Assembly (NCBI GenBank): GCA_013399695.1
Contig: VXAU01002231.1
Coordinates: 528,316 to 592,315, forward strand
Reading direction: 5' to 3'
Length of the DNA: 64,000 nucleotides
DNA from: Formicarius rufipectus
Taxonomy: Eukaryota > Chordata > Aves > Passeriformes > Formicariidae
Part shown: positions 28,201 to 38,876 of the stretch, piece after piece
How the letters are laid out: every line of letters starts with the position of its first letter
Position numbering within the stretch: position 1 is the stretch's first letter
Made by a program: the position numbers and the translations under genes
The notes under the pieces: generated by a model
Told to the model about the DNA's origin: nothing
Seen by the model: the letters and a program-made list of their open reading frames with translations, nothing else
Database searches by the model: none

Positions 28201-30309
28201 CATGCATTGGTGGAGTTGGCAGTCCTGAGGGATATGGGTCAGATAAGGACTAGAATTAGGCCCCTGAACTTCAGGAAAGGAAACTTGCAGATCTTCAAAG
28301 AGTTAATCAGTAAGACCCCCATGGGAAACAGTTCCCATTGAAAAGGGAGCAGAACAGAGCTGGCAAATTTTTAAGGGCACCTTCCAAAGAGTGCAAGATC
28401 TCTCAGCCCCTAGGTATAAGAAATCAGGCAAGGAAGGCAAGGAACCAGCATGGATGAGTCAAAACCTGTTGGTCAAACTAATGGGCAAGAAGGAGATGCA
28501 CAGCCAATTGAAGCAGGTCATGTATACTGGGAAGAATATGGTGAAACTACTTAATCCTGTAGGGACAGGGCTCAGGATGGCCAAGCTGGAATTGAACTTG
28601 GCAAGGGATGTAAAGAATAATAAGGGCTTCTACAGTTATATCAGCCAGAAGAGGAAGGTCAAATAAACTGTGCCCCTCGTCACGGACACAACTGGTAAAT
28701 TGGTAAAATGGACAAGAAGCCTGAGGTACTCAACCACTATTTTTACCTCATTCTTCCATGGCAACCTCTCTTTCTAGACCTCTCCAGTGGATGGACTGCG
28801 AGAGACTTGAGGAGCAAAGTTAGAAAATCAAATTCATGATCATCTGAAGAGTCTGAACACGCATAGGTCAGCCCAGAAATCAAAGGTTCCTGAGAGCCTA
28901 CAGTAGATTCACACGAAGACTACAGTAAGAATAAAAAAAGTGATGTCTCAGAGAAACATCAGCATCTGAAGACTACTCTTAAGTGTTAGAGTTTCATGAG
29001 GAGCACATAGAACACTGTGGAAAGAACTTTTGATCTAATAAATAACCGCTTTCCTATGCAAGTGGAGAATTTCAGCTAAAAAAGATCTTTGGAACAGGGT
29101 TAGTTGCTTCTTAGACTGTTGAGTGGTCTTGATGGTCTCAAGTTATATCATGGATCCTTTCTCAGAGGTCAACTTCCTCTGCACCACAATGATGAGAGTC
29201 AGGATTACAGAGAAAACACCTTTTCAGAATTGTCAGTATACATTATATCATCTTAAATTAAAACTCCTTATCCTTTTTGGAAGTTTTTGTTGAACTATAC
29301 AATTTAAAACCATTTTTGAAAGTTCATGCTATAGCACAGCTTCAAAGAAACACATACTCTACCTTGACAGGTCCATGTTTATGACAGAATTTGAGTACAG
29401 TTCATTTACTGAAGGATAATTTGCTTATCCCTATGCTCATCTAAGACATACAGCCTGATTACACTACACAGGTTCACCACAGACATCACTGTGTTAGGCA
29501 GACTGTTCATTTTCTTTTGTGATGTGCAAGAAATAGGGGAGAGAGAGCATGGAGGCCAATGAACCATAGAAATACATCTTTAATCAGCATTAATAATTTC
29601 CTCCACCCAAATTGTTGTGATTCCTCTCTCCCCTCTAGTAATCCCAGCCCTAAATACAATACATCTGAATAAAAGATTATTAGTTTCTAAGAACATGTTT
29701 TTGATAAATAATAATTATTTTTTACAGAAGACAAAGAAATTCAGAAAATTCTCTCTGGGCACCTATGATTATAGCTTTTAACTTCTAGCAATCACAACTT
29801 TACTTACATATACATGCAGCTGCAATCAGCCTGACTGCATCGTATGGTGGCTCACAGTGAGGAAAAATTGGTTGAACAATATAGTTAGCAAATGTGATTG
29901 CTATAACCGCCTGAGTTGTTGGTTCAATAATCAGCAAGGAAGACCAAAGTCTGATGAAGGCCACAAAGGCACCAAATGCTTCCAGGATGTAGGCATAACT
30001 GCCTCCAGATTTCACGATGGATGTTCCCAGTTCAACGTAACACAAAGCTCCAAACAGTGAAAATAACCCACCAAGTGCCCAGATGACCAGCGAGAGTCCA
30101 TAGGAAGCACTGTACATTAAAACACCTTTGGGTGATACAAATATCCCAGAGCCAATCATATTCCCTACAATTAAAGAAACTCCGTTTAGTAACGTGATTT
30201 CTTTTTTCATCTGCATTTTTTCACTCGTTTCTGCCATATTGTCCATTTCAGCTTTTCCATTCTTAGTTCTGGATTTTTTATTGCAGCATATTTGCCAGGG
30301 GGCTGGCAT
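16135..30309 (-). CDS. SLC7A6/7-like: y+LAT-type amino-acid transporter (SLC7 light chain), complete, 9 coding exons
   Basis: Coding exons, in minus-strand order: 30309-29808, 26423-26298, 23148-23004, 22121-21998, 21259-21156, 20850-20754, 19472-19323, 17110-16927, 16226-16135. They sum to 1524 bases (507 aa plus TAG), all introns are GT-AG and all phases close. Visible landmarks are the TM1 unwound motif GSGIF (aa 53-57), Cys152 in FPHCEPP (the position that disulfide-bonds the SLC3A2/4F2hc heavy chain in the family) and Trp243 in SYSGWDTLNYV, equivalent to the substrate-gating aromatic. Family knowledge: y+LATs are 12-TM plasma-membrane exchangers that release cationic amino acids in exchange for neutral ones plus Na+, as heterodimers with SLC3A2. 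Human SLC7A7 is 511 aa and SLC7A6 515 aa. By eye this protein shares diagnostic residues with each in roughly equal measure, so it may be a third paralogue. Start: ATG with A at -3, and an in-frame TAA at 30324-30322. Confidence 0.93.
16927..17110 (-). CDS. SLC7A6/7-like: y+LAT-like transporter, coding exon 8
   Basis: It encodes LVPLYSDTINSLIGIGIALS, then GIPAYYLGVYLPVEKRP, matching TM11-TM12 of the y+LATs. The GVYLP run resembles SLC7A6, while VPLYSDTINS resembles SLC7A7. The acceptor is CTCCACAG and the donor G|GTAAGC. Confidence 0.93.
17566..18018 (+). repeat. CR1 LINE 3'-end fragment (transporter intron)
   Basis: It encodes a decayed CR1 ORF2 C-terminus (LFSLEKRRLCGDLIA, RVVRYWNRLPREIV, LDKALSNLV) and ends in the CR1 tail with ATTCTATCATTCTATG. 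It lies between the last two transporter introns' exons at 17110 and 19323, antisense to the gene. Confidence 0.9.
19323..19472 (-). CDS. SLC7A6/7-like: y+LAT-like transporter, coding exon 7
   Basis: It encodes YLLVEDVFLLINYYCFNYW, then LFVGLSIGGLIYLR and HRPRPVK. It matches the VEDxFQLINYxSFSYWxFVGLS segment (TM9-TM10) of y+LAT1/2. The acceptor is ATCTCTAG and the donor AAA|GTAAGT. Confidence 0.93.
19858..19858. other. single ambiguous base
   Basis: One N in a transporter intron; it does not affect coding. Confidence 0.99.
20754..20850 (-). CDS. SLC7A6/7-like: y+LAT-like transporter, coding exon 6
   Basis: It encodes LFYVGAREGHLPVSLSLIHM, then KCFTPVPALLFN. The REGHLP and HxxxFTPVPALLFN segments are hallmarks of SLC7 light chains. 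The acceptor is TTTTTTAG and the donor AAC|GTAAGT. Confidence 0.93.
21156..21259 (-). CDS. SLC7A6/7-like: y+LAT-like transporter, coding exon 5 (TM8 with CYSG)
   Basis: It encodes TFGSETLSHAKWIIPIAVAM, then SCYSGLNSSIIAASR. The acceptor is CTGTTACAG and the donor CG|GTATGA. In human y+LAT1 and y+LAT2 the TM8 motif is CFGG. Here it is Cys321-Tyr322-Ser323-Gly324, the most notable substitution in the protein. Confidence 0.92.
21998..22121 (-). CDS. SLC7A6/7-like: y+LAT-like transporter, coding exon 4
   Basis: It encodes NLPLSIAISMPIVAVIYLL, then TNIAYYVVLDMPALLTSDAVAV. The acceptor is TTTTGCAG and the donor GTG|GTAAGT, phase 0. It corresponds to TM7 and the following loop of y+LAT1/2. Confidence 0.93.
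23004..23148 (-). CDS. SLC7A6/7-like: y+LAT-like transporter, coding exon 3, gating Trp
   Basis: It encodes the GETENLRAPFEG loop, then ALFSYSGWDTLNYVTEE and MQNPK. Trp243 is the family gating aromatic. The acceptor (TTTGTACAG) has a short, purine-interrupted pyrimidine tract. A CR1 insertion lies less than 100 bases farther into the upstream intron. Confidence 0.93.
23236..23765 (+). repeat. CR1 LINE 3' fragment (transporter intron)
   Basis: It begins with GATTGTCCTGCTCTGCTCTG and contains FRLDIRKKFFTQRVVGHWNR, then LPRELV, from the CR1 ORF2 C-terminus. A (CTGCT)n-like run lies at its start. It ends about 90 bases upstream, in transcript terms, of transporter coding exon 3 and is antisense to the gene. 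Confidence 0.88.
26298..26423 (-). CDS. SLC7A6/7-like: y+LAT-like transporter, coding exon 2
   Basis: The acceptor is TCCGTAG|GT and the split TGT codon gives Cys168. It encodes LTFINCVNVKWGTRVQDVFTY and on to GLYKIGK. The donor is G|GTAAGA. The 126-base length fits the recalled exon plan of the SLC7A6/7 group. Confidence 0.93.
27770..28910 (+). mobile_element. CR1 LINE internal fragment (endonuclease to start of RT), transporter intron 1
   Basis: Plus-strand CR1 ORF2 remnants: endonuclease C-terminal part (LLGNLNHPDVCWES, SLGCSDHALVEL), linker (LVKLMGKKEMH, LELNLARD) and KGFYSYISQKRKVK, then decayed sequence up to the pre-RT region (CTCAACCACTATTTTTACCTC). It shares its frameshift with the minus-strand copy at 7.4-8.6 kb, and positions 27875-28377 match 8313-7811 of that copy almost perfectly. 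Not a host gene. Confidence 0.87.
29808..30309 (-). CDS. SLC7A6/7-like: y+LAT-like transporter, first coding exon (aa 1-167)
   Basis: The exon starts at 30325 after a strong polypyrimidine-AG acceptor and has 16 untranslated bases before the ATG, so at least one non-coding exon must lie upstream. It encodes a basic N-terminus, TM1 with GNMIGSGIFVSPKG, TM2, TM3 (YAYILEAFG) and the extracellular Cys152. The donor is T|GTAAGT, leaving phase 1 (one base of the next codon). Confidence 0.93.
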
Positions 30310-30688
30310 CTTCAAATCACATTACCTGAAAACAAGAGGAGAGAACATCTTCTGTAATGTACATAACATCACGAACACAGAAAATTAGCATACAAGTCAT
30401 AAACAACACAAAGAATAACTATTTTGCCTGCTTTTGTCTTGCAGTCCAGGAAAAACACACTAGTGAATTTTCTTAGTTTTCACCGTTCCACACCTTTTTA
30501 ATGGATAAATGTGAGGCCACTGTCTTCATTTATAGGTCCTGAAGATTTGTTAACCCTCAGTACACTTTTATTATTTGTATTGAATTGTAATTTTGTGTTA
30601 TGTTATTGAAGATATTTCAGGGAAAAAGAACACACTGTATCCCTGGAAGCATGTTCTAATGCAGTTGGAGTGTCCTCTACAGGAATAA

Positions 30689-31250
30689 TGTCTCAGTTTA
30701 AAAGGAAATCAAGATGTCTACCAAGGAAACTGAAGAATCCTTCCGGACTAGGAAGGGCACCTCTCTCTCCTCAAGCCACCACAACCTTTGAGATTAAGAG
30801 AGTTTAATCAGGAAACGTAGAAATGAGGATAACAGTTCTTTACTACAAACACACATGTGTATAACCAAAACCAGAACAGAACAAACAGCAACACCGTAAC
30901 CAAAACTTCCAAACAAATAAAAGTCCCGTCTCTGCCGTCTCTATGCAGTTCTAGTCACAGACAGCAGGGGGCGCTGCCGGGCTGCGGCGGGGCAAAGGCG
31001 CAGGGCGAGGGGCCGGTTCCCGAGCTCAGAGGGAACGGCAGCACAGGGGCGGGCTGGGACCCTTCCCGTGGGCAGTGAAAGGACCCTCTCACTGGCTTTT
31101 GTCCGAAAGCATTGCAGGGGGAGGGGGATGATGGTTAGAAACTCTTCTGCAGTTGGCTCCAGCCCCTTGATGAGGCCGTAGGGAATCCAGGCAGTTGTGA
31201 TTGTCCCCTCAGGAGAATGTCACAGGGCAAAGGAGTCGAAGCAGGGCAAA
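30689..31250 (-). mobile_element. CpG-rich LTR, sense to and upstream of the transporter (far end uncertain)
   Basis: The plus-strand 3'-LTR end starts TGTCTCAGTTTAAAAGG. The stretch AATGAGGATAACAGTTCTTTACTA aligns with the reverse complement of the LTR at 41.4-41.5 kb, and the GC-rich region with CAGCAGGGGGCGCTG aligns with that LTR's CpG-rich part. So this is a minus-strand copy of the same family, with a different U3. The boundary near 31250 is a guess because no target duplication was found. It ends 364 bases upstream of the transporter's first known exon. Confidence 0.6.
30962..30976 (+). promoter_or_regulatory. CTCF-like core motif CAGCAGGGGGCGCTG
   Basis: It is very close to the CTCF consensus core (CCASYAGRKGGCRS), on the plus strand, inside the LTR upstream of the transporter. 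Binding is not shown by sequence alone. Confidence 0.5.
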
Positions 31251-31551
31251 TGCAAAGCTATTTGCTATCCCATTGTTTAGGCTGTAGACAATTATCTGTC
31301 TCTGAGCAGGTAGTGAGAGAGCTGGGCTTCAACAAGACATCTCGATCTGGCTCCCAAACCCCAAACTGCTGTGCTAGCAAGGGACCAACAAAAAAAACCA
31401 AAAACCAACCAATCAAAATTCCATGAACGATTTTGAAGCTATAAGAAATACCTCTTCCTAAATTTTGCTCTCATCCCAGAAAAAACTTTATTTCATTATT
31501 ATTTGTTTCATCAAATCACAATCCACTTGAAATCTATCTGCCAAGAGAAAA

Positions 31552-31640
31552 AAAACAAAACAAAACAAACAAACAAACAAACAAAAAAAAAAAAAAAAAA
31601 AACAAAAAAAACCCCNAAAAAAACACAAAAAAAACCCCAG
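31552..31640 (+). repeat. A-rich (AAAC)n low-complexity tract
   Basis: AAAC/A-rich tract with one ambiguous base at 31616, probably a sequencing-difficult homopolymer. Confidence 0.9.
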
Positions 31641-34310
31641 AAAAAAGTACTCAAAATCTCGAATGTCACAAGGTAAGTATTAATGTGAGGATAAAGAAGA
31701 GAGTTTTGGCTGCTCCTAGAGATGAGATTTCTGCTGCAATGAATATGAAGCTTGTTTAGTTATTAACCTCACTTGACTTCTCAGTAGAAGCCACTAGCAT
31801 GGAGATTGAGTTTCGAACATTCTGTCCCTGGAACACTTCTGTATAAGAGAGTCCAACACAACATGACTATAAAAGCATCCCACTTTGGTGCTCACAGGGC
31901 AAGATCCAAGTATTCTGGGAGCTGGGAAAAATTACCTAACTGCATAACTGCATGCGTCAATCAGCCTTGTGCACAGACTGCACTGCTCTGGGTCTGAGCT
32001 CCTCAGGGATGAGGATGCTGGGACTGCAGTGACAGTCTCAGTTCTTAGATTCTGCTGACTTATAATGATGCTTAGAACAATGGTTAATTTTTGGTGCCTG
32101 TCTCAAAAGAAATTTGTTCTTCCCTTCTCACCTCCACACACACTTTAAAACACTTCCAAAGAAAACTTCCTCAAAATCCTATGACCCAAAGCGAATTCTC
32201 TGAGTAGAACACCAGCAAAATCTATTCAATTACAAATGCTTAAACATTCCATTTACACATTACATTTGATTCACAAATTTATGTTTTAAAACATGTGGGT
32301 CAATGGCCAGTTTAGAGCAACCTGCACTCCTCGAACTTCCTGAAAGGTTCGCTTTCCTCTGAAAGTATGTCTCTTTTAGCAGCCCTGAATATTTTATAAT
32401 TCTATGTTCTTTCCCAGCTTTTTGGATGCAACTCAGTTTCCTAACTGATCAAATAATAAATGAGGCCTGATGAGTATTAAATATTAAAAGGCGCCAAGCT
32501 CTTTTTAAAGATTAAATGCTTGTCTCATCCTAATGGCACTTTAATGAGAGGAACACTGTGGGAAGTCTGGAATAAGGTTAAATATTAACTCTTGCATTCC
32601 TGCAGTCTCCCGTGTTTTTGCTGACCTCCTCACACACAGGTAACTCCTCTTACTTGTCACTTTGTCCCTTTATGAATAAAAAACATTCCTGGTTTGCAGG
32701 GAGGAATTTCAAGTGTCCAATACACCAGTCATGTGTCTTCCTTAAAATTCCTGAAAAGTGTTCCGAGTTCCCTTCTGTGTATGAGAAAGGAGGGAAAAGT
32801 CAGCCTGTTGCCTAAAAACATGAGCCAATACTTCCAAAACCTCTGCCCCTATTTCTGTTCTTGATGGGTATATGAAATGTTGGCAGAAACCCCTCCTGTG
32901 ATGGCAGCTGTCCAGAATGCTCATCCGAACAGCAGCATGCTAAAAATCTGGGCACAACCGTGTAGTAATACTACTTGGTCAGCAAAACTAGTTTAAAATC
33001 ATCTTGTGCTTTTTATGCCTGACCAAGGAATTTTTTGTATAGTAAAAAAAAAAAATAAATAAATTTGAGCTCTGCCTGTGAATCAAAATGCACAAATATT
33101 TAAGTGAGTGCAGCTCAAAGGGTGTGAGAATTCAAAATGCAGTTGCTCCCCCGGTGAAGTGAACGTGGAGCTATGCAAGTAGTGATCAAACACAATGGAT
33201 ATCTGTTTTCCTGAAATGAAGTCTCACTGATAAAATTACTTTCCTGTAAAAAAAAAGGATACATCAAGTAACTGGGAGGTTGCCACTAGTACCTGTCATA
33301 CACGGTGTCAAACCTGAACTCTGATGTATAGTCCCTGGTAGCTAAAGGGAATTTGAGCACTTAAACTGGCAATGCTACTAAAGTCTAGTAGCACTTTTAT
33401 GATCTGCAGCTTTCATGACAGCACAAACATAAAGATTAAACTATTTTCTGAAGTAACGTAATGTTTTGCATATTTTTCCTCTTATTTCTGTTGCTAACAA
33501 AAGATTATTTCAGATTTCTAAAAATGTGTAACCAGAGCTGTGTAGGGAAACATTTATTTCATAATAAGTGACTGTGGATGAAACAATTCAAAATTCTGTA
33601 CTTTGAGAGATGTCACATTAGCAAAACCTTTAACGAGACCCTGAATTAAGTCTACAAATAGGTATAACCTGAAAATCAAAGAATAAGAGATTTGGTGTCC
33701 ATAACCAAAATGTGTATCTTCACTTAAGTTATTGCCAATTTATATCAGCTGAAAGTCGGAAAGAGGGCAGCAATTTTAGAACCAAATATTTTAAACAGCT
33801 TGTGTCTGTCCCTTCCTCCCTAAGCCAACAGCAGTATTGCCATTAGCTTTGACAATGCACCGATTTGATTCAGTGATGTCACAATGTTGAAGCTGTTACT
33901 GATTTCTTTATTCAGGACAATATTTTTCTTAGATAAACAAGGTTTGACTGAGGCAAGACTCATGCTAGGCTAAGACTAGCATGAAGTCATGATTTTAGTT
34001 CTAGGTTAGGACTCAGTAAAGTCTTCATGCTATTAAGAAAATTAGGGAAGAGTCTCATGTACCAATTTTCTTGTATAATAGCAAAAGAGGAATAATTTTT
34101 TTTCAGATGTGTGAAGAATTTATTGCCATTACATCCAGACAGTGATGAAACCAATTGGAGGATATGCCCAATGTCTGTTGCCATAGTCTAACTCTTTATC
34201 TCATTTATAGCTTCTGCTATCTTGTTCCTACTAAATCTGGCCTGTAGTCCTACCCCACCGTCATCACTGTCACTTCATCCTCATGGCATTATTTGCCTTT
34301 TCTGGGACCA
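31641..34310. other. intergenic between transporter and RIPK2
   Basis: No gene recognised. A perfect 8-bp inverted repeat with a 7-base loop lies at 33961-33983. Confidence 0.55.
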
Positions 34311-34450
34311 TCACAGAATCAATTATATTCATGGAACCAGTTACCTGGGAAAAGACCTCTGAGATCAATGAGCCTAACCTATGAGTGAACAGCACATTGT
34401 CAACTAGCCCATGGCACTAAGTGCCACGTCCTTTCCTTAACCACTGCTGC
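34311..34450 (-). repeat. CR1 LINE 3'-end fragment
   Basis: It begins ATCACAGAATCAATTATATT and continues with GGGAAAAGACCTCTGAGATC and the decayed CACTAAGTGCCA segment, typical of the CR1 3' tail in reverse. Confidence 0.75.
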
Positions 34451-37400
34451 TTCTGCCTCACACTAGTGCCAAAAAATCTTAAGCTGAGAAGCCTTGTTCA
34501 AGAATGCTTCCATAGCTCTTCTCTATCATTTGGGCATTTGTAGGCCACATTTTGAGAATGCACATAATCCATATGAGAGCCCATAAAAACTACATTCTGG
34601 GAGAGCTTTCTTGCTGGGGACAACCATTAGAGCTGTAACAAGTTGACTTCTTAGAGAGGGGTGACCATTTTCAGTTATAAAATCCTGTATTATAATAGAT
34701 AGCAAATTCTTACTCTCAATCTTCCAGCATTTAGACTGCCTCCCTGAGAACAGAAATCTTTAATTTATGCAGTAATTAATAAAAAGAGGTTCTTTTTATT
34801 TTGTTTTAATGTGGTTGAATGTTTAAAGGCTAACACTACTGTCACAATAAAATTTTAAGGCATCAAAAACATATGTACAGATATTTTAATAGCTCTTGAT
34901 TATGAAGGTTGAAAAGCAAGGCATAAAACTTTCTGAAATGAAGGAAGGTCCCTGCTCTCTTGGTCCCCAATAGACTGTGATAAGCAGAAAGAGCTATTGT
35001 TCTCTGGAAATCTGAGACTGAGAAGTATCAATGTGCCAAAATGCCTCAGAGGCTGCAACAGGCTAAATGAAACAGCTGCAAACCCTTGTCTCTGCCTTGT
35101 GTCACTTGTCTCTAATACAGAACTTCAGAACTCTGTTTTCATGCAGGTCGTGCTTTTTCTTAGGGGCTTTCTCAACAAATGGAGGGAAATTGTCCTCTCA
35201 GAGGAAAAAAGGCAAAGCCTTGAGAGCACAGACAGCCTAATGGCCCTAAATATTTTGCAGTCTTATGTTTGTCTCCCAGCTGTACACGCAAAGAGCAACA
35301 GAAAATTATAGACCGACACATGAGAAGTTAGAGAAAACAGTAACACCATGTATAGGTAATTCTCAATAGGTCATTTCTTAGTCCAGCCACTGCCAAAAAA
35401 AGTAATGCAGAAAAGTGAAAGAAGAAGGGACAGCTTGATAGTAGTTGAAAACCAGATCTGAAATCAAAGGCAGTTTTATCATAAATTACTGCAGGGCTGG
35501 TTTGGCAGGGCAGGATTTTCTCAGACACACTTTGCATTCTTCAGGGGTCTACAGCCTCATGAGTGATTGCCTCCTTCTTAAGGGGGTCATTAACCTTTGC
35601 CAAATGTTTCAACAAGGCTTGGTCAGGGGTTATGGAGGTGCTTATGAACTTCCATAGGAACTTACAGACTTATGGAGCATTCTTATGAACTGCTCCATAG
35701 ACTTCCAGAGGGACTGAGATGCCTCTGTTTGCTAGAACATTTTGAAATTCCCAGCTTTTAGTTTATGAAATATTAGTAAATCAATGTTTCTCAGAGATCA
35801 GATATTATTGCCTTCAGCAGATTCCCCTGACATAACTTGCTTTCAGAGAGGGGAGACTAGCAAAGAATGGTAGCTAAGTGAAAATCATAGGTATTATTTA
35901 ATTTCAAACAACCTAATGTATTTCCTTCTTCTTTTTGTTAAAAATATATTTTCTTTAATATACCCATTGTTAAATACTTATTGACTCAATTATTTTTCTT
36001 ACCTTTAGAATTACAGATCTGTTGCTTTTGTGGTAACTTACAACATGATGCAAAAGACAAAAAACAGGCTGTAAGGGTGTTAAGATCTTATTTTAATTAA
36101 GTAAGCTTAAAAAATATCTAGGAATAAAATAAACAAGGAAAAAAAGTACTTACCAAGAATATTCAGCTTTGTCTTTGGAAACAATGTGTTGCCCTGTCTG
36201 TGATGTATTTTTGCAAAGTATGGTATACAGCACAATATCTACTGAAACAAGTAAACATCCAGAAAACAGTGTCTTTTGGGCAGAGCAAAAAGTTAATGAA
36301 TGTAAGAGCACTAACCTGGGATTTTTGTTTTCCATGAGGAACACAGCCAGTACTAAGGCAAAAAATTTGTACTCACATGCCAAAGGGCATCTGGAAGGAG
36401 CTGATCCAGCAGGTCAAGAGTCTTAAGTCACTGGAATTGAGGCACCAGATAACAGGACTTCATCGGACTGGATGACTAAGCCACAAAGGAAAGTGAAATA
36501 ATTGAATTCAAGCACAGCTGTCCCTCCAGTGAGTCTCAGTAGTCCAATAAGAAGACAGGCAGGAGTGTTGCGTCTTGTTCCACATTCCATTCTGTAACCC
36601 ATGGTGACCCAAAGGAATAATAAAAACAACATAAATCTATCAGAATCCAGTGCTCCTCCTATTTCTTCCCTTTAAAGTCACATCTTTTACAAACATGCTT
36701 TTTGTGATAGACCAAGTTAGGTATACAGTGTAGACAGTAATGGCTGTGCTTTCTTAAAACCCTATTCAAAGCAGGTGTGTGATGATTACTTTGAATAAAC
36801 AGCGTTCTCTAAGTCTGCCAGGAAAGATTGCACAAGTCCAGCTGCACGCAAGTCTGTTGTTACATACATTATAATATAGCAAGAAATATTTTGGTAACAG
36901 GATTGTTTTGTAGGGATGTTGTTCTTTGCTGGAAGAACAGAGGGGCTGAGCGCCATGTTCCTTAACCCAGGCCTCTGTCAGCTTAAAATATTTTTCTTCT
37001 GCCAGGGCAATGTTAACAAACAACAGCCTAAATCCCAGAACGTATATTTTCAAGAATGCATAATTACTTTCATTCTGAAATTTGAATTTGTCCTATTTCT
37101 GATTTTGGGCACCAAACTAATCTTCTGATTGTGTGTTATGCTGAGGGACTCTCCTATCATATCACCATATACTGTCTATATATTCCCCCCCTGAGCCAGT
37201 CTCAGCCTTTTAATTCTGTAGAAGCTGTATGTTGGAACATGAAACACAATGTTTTCTTCATTAATGTGTCCCATATTACTATTGGTTTGGCCCTTGTGGT
37301 TATGTCCTACTGGACATTTGCCACATATTTACAGGAACAGCACATAAATCAGCATTGAGCAATCATAAAGCATGAACTCTGCATGGAAAACATTTCTTTC

Positions 37401-38689
37401 TTGAACATTTCTTCTGTGAACACAAAAAAAAATCTATTTCCTTTGCCAAAGAAGATTACATTTAATCTTGTGTTTTAAGTAAGCAGGATGGGAAACATAA
37501 AGATGTGACTGTCTTTGTAACACGATTTTCTTGTTCATTTTTACAGTGTTGCAGGATTTGACAAGAACTTCTGCAGTGAGGCTTCTCGTGTACCAACTTA
37601 TTGTTCACAGCAATTCTTCTGTGTGTTACAGTTACTTATACACACACATTTGCTTATGGAGCAACAAAGTGAGGTATGTGTGCCTGAATAAACCCGTGAC
37701 TGTGCCTGAATAAACCCCGTGACCCTTTCTGGTTTCTTGCCCACACTTCCATTACTGCTTAGGAAGGCTTTTCATACTCTGCACTGGAAACAAGACTTCT
37801 TCAATTATTTCCAGAGCTCTCTTCAGCCTTCCATTGCCCAGCTCCAGCAAACAGCTCTGCTGCACTCTGCTGAGTCCTCTCCTTCCTGTTCCTTACCTCT
37901 GCCCCTGTGCCTTAGTGCTCAGCCAGCACTGGCTCCTACAGTTCTCATCTACAACGCTTAGGCTTAATCCCAATTATAAACACACTGCCAAACACCCTCT
38001 GCCATTAGCTGTAAGAGTCTGAATGACAAAGGCCACCATTTGTGTCACCTTGGTAAAATGAGGTCTTTACTTACTTTGCCATGAAGTTGATGCAGGACAG
38101 AACACAGCTCACAGACCATGTCAAGAGTCCTCTACCATCCATGTTAACTCCAGGTATGGGAGTAAACATGAGGAACAGCCACTGCTAAGTGACTAGGTGC
38201 TAAAGTGGCATATGGAATCTAGTGCTAGCAAATGCAAAATAATATAAGTCCTATGTTTCTATTTTTCCCCTTGTACATATAAACAGACATTTCTACACGC
38301 ACGTTTTGAAAGGGTTTCACTGAGCTGTTGGAACTCAGAGAAAAGCTTTCATTGTCAGTCTGAAACACCAGCAGCACTTTTCCTTGGAGTGAAAAAGCTG
38401 AAAAAACTGTTAGGAATTGCTGTGAAGAAGTGATGAGTGTACAAAATACTGTTAAAAAAAGCTGTGAAGCAATAGAAGTGTCACACTGGCTCATGGTGAC
38501 TCCTGTGTCTGTCACCTCCACACATCCTTCTCCCACTCTGTGTGGATCAGGTACACAACCTTCACCTTCCATTCCCCATGCCTACCCCAAAGCATTATCC
38601 TTATGCCTTCATTTGTATCCCTCAAGTCCCAACTTGTCTGCCTCTTCTCCCATTTCACTCAACGAAATCTGTGTATACCTAACACATTG
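34451..38689. other. intergenic, nothing recognised
   Basis: AT-rich sequence with only short open frames. A 22/23-base direct repeat lies at 37679-37723. Confidence 0.55.
37679..37723 (+). repeat. short tandem duplication (22 and 23 bases)
   Basis: Two adjacent copies of TGTGCCTGAATAAACCC(C)GTGAC differ by one C. Each contains AATAAA. Confidence 0.9.
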
Positions 38690-38876
38690 GAGATGGCAGG
38701 TTTATGTTGCCCAAAGAGGTGGTGTTTGATGCCTGATCCCTGGAAACATTTAAGGTCAGACTGGACAGAACTCTGAGCAACTTCATCTAATTGAAGATGT
38801 CCCTGACCATGGCAGAAGTGCTGGACAAGGTCACCTTTAGAGGTCCCTTACAGTCTGAACTATGCTACGATTCTAC
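38690..38876 (+). repeat. CR1 LINE 3'-end fragment
   Basis: The decayed CR1 end includes CAACTTCATCTAATTGAAGA, GTCCCTGACCATGGCAG and GAGGTCCCTTACAGTCTGAA, closing with CTACGATTCTAC. Confidence 0.82.

Noticed and set aside
31552..31640. A-rich tract as the poly(A) tail of a processed pseudogene
   Set aside because: No transcript-like sequence precedes it on either strand; it is (AAAC)n low complexity.
36001..36160. Minus-strand donor-like sites (CTTAC on plus) as the transporter's missing first exon
   Set aside because: Donor motifs alone are common; no CpG-rich TSS or other support was seen there.
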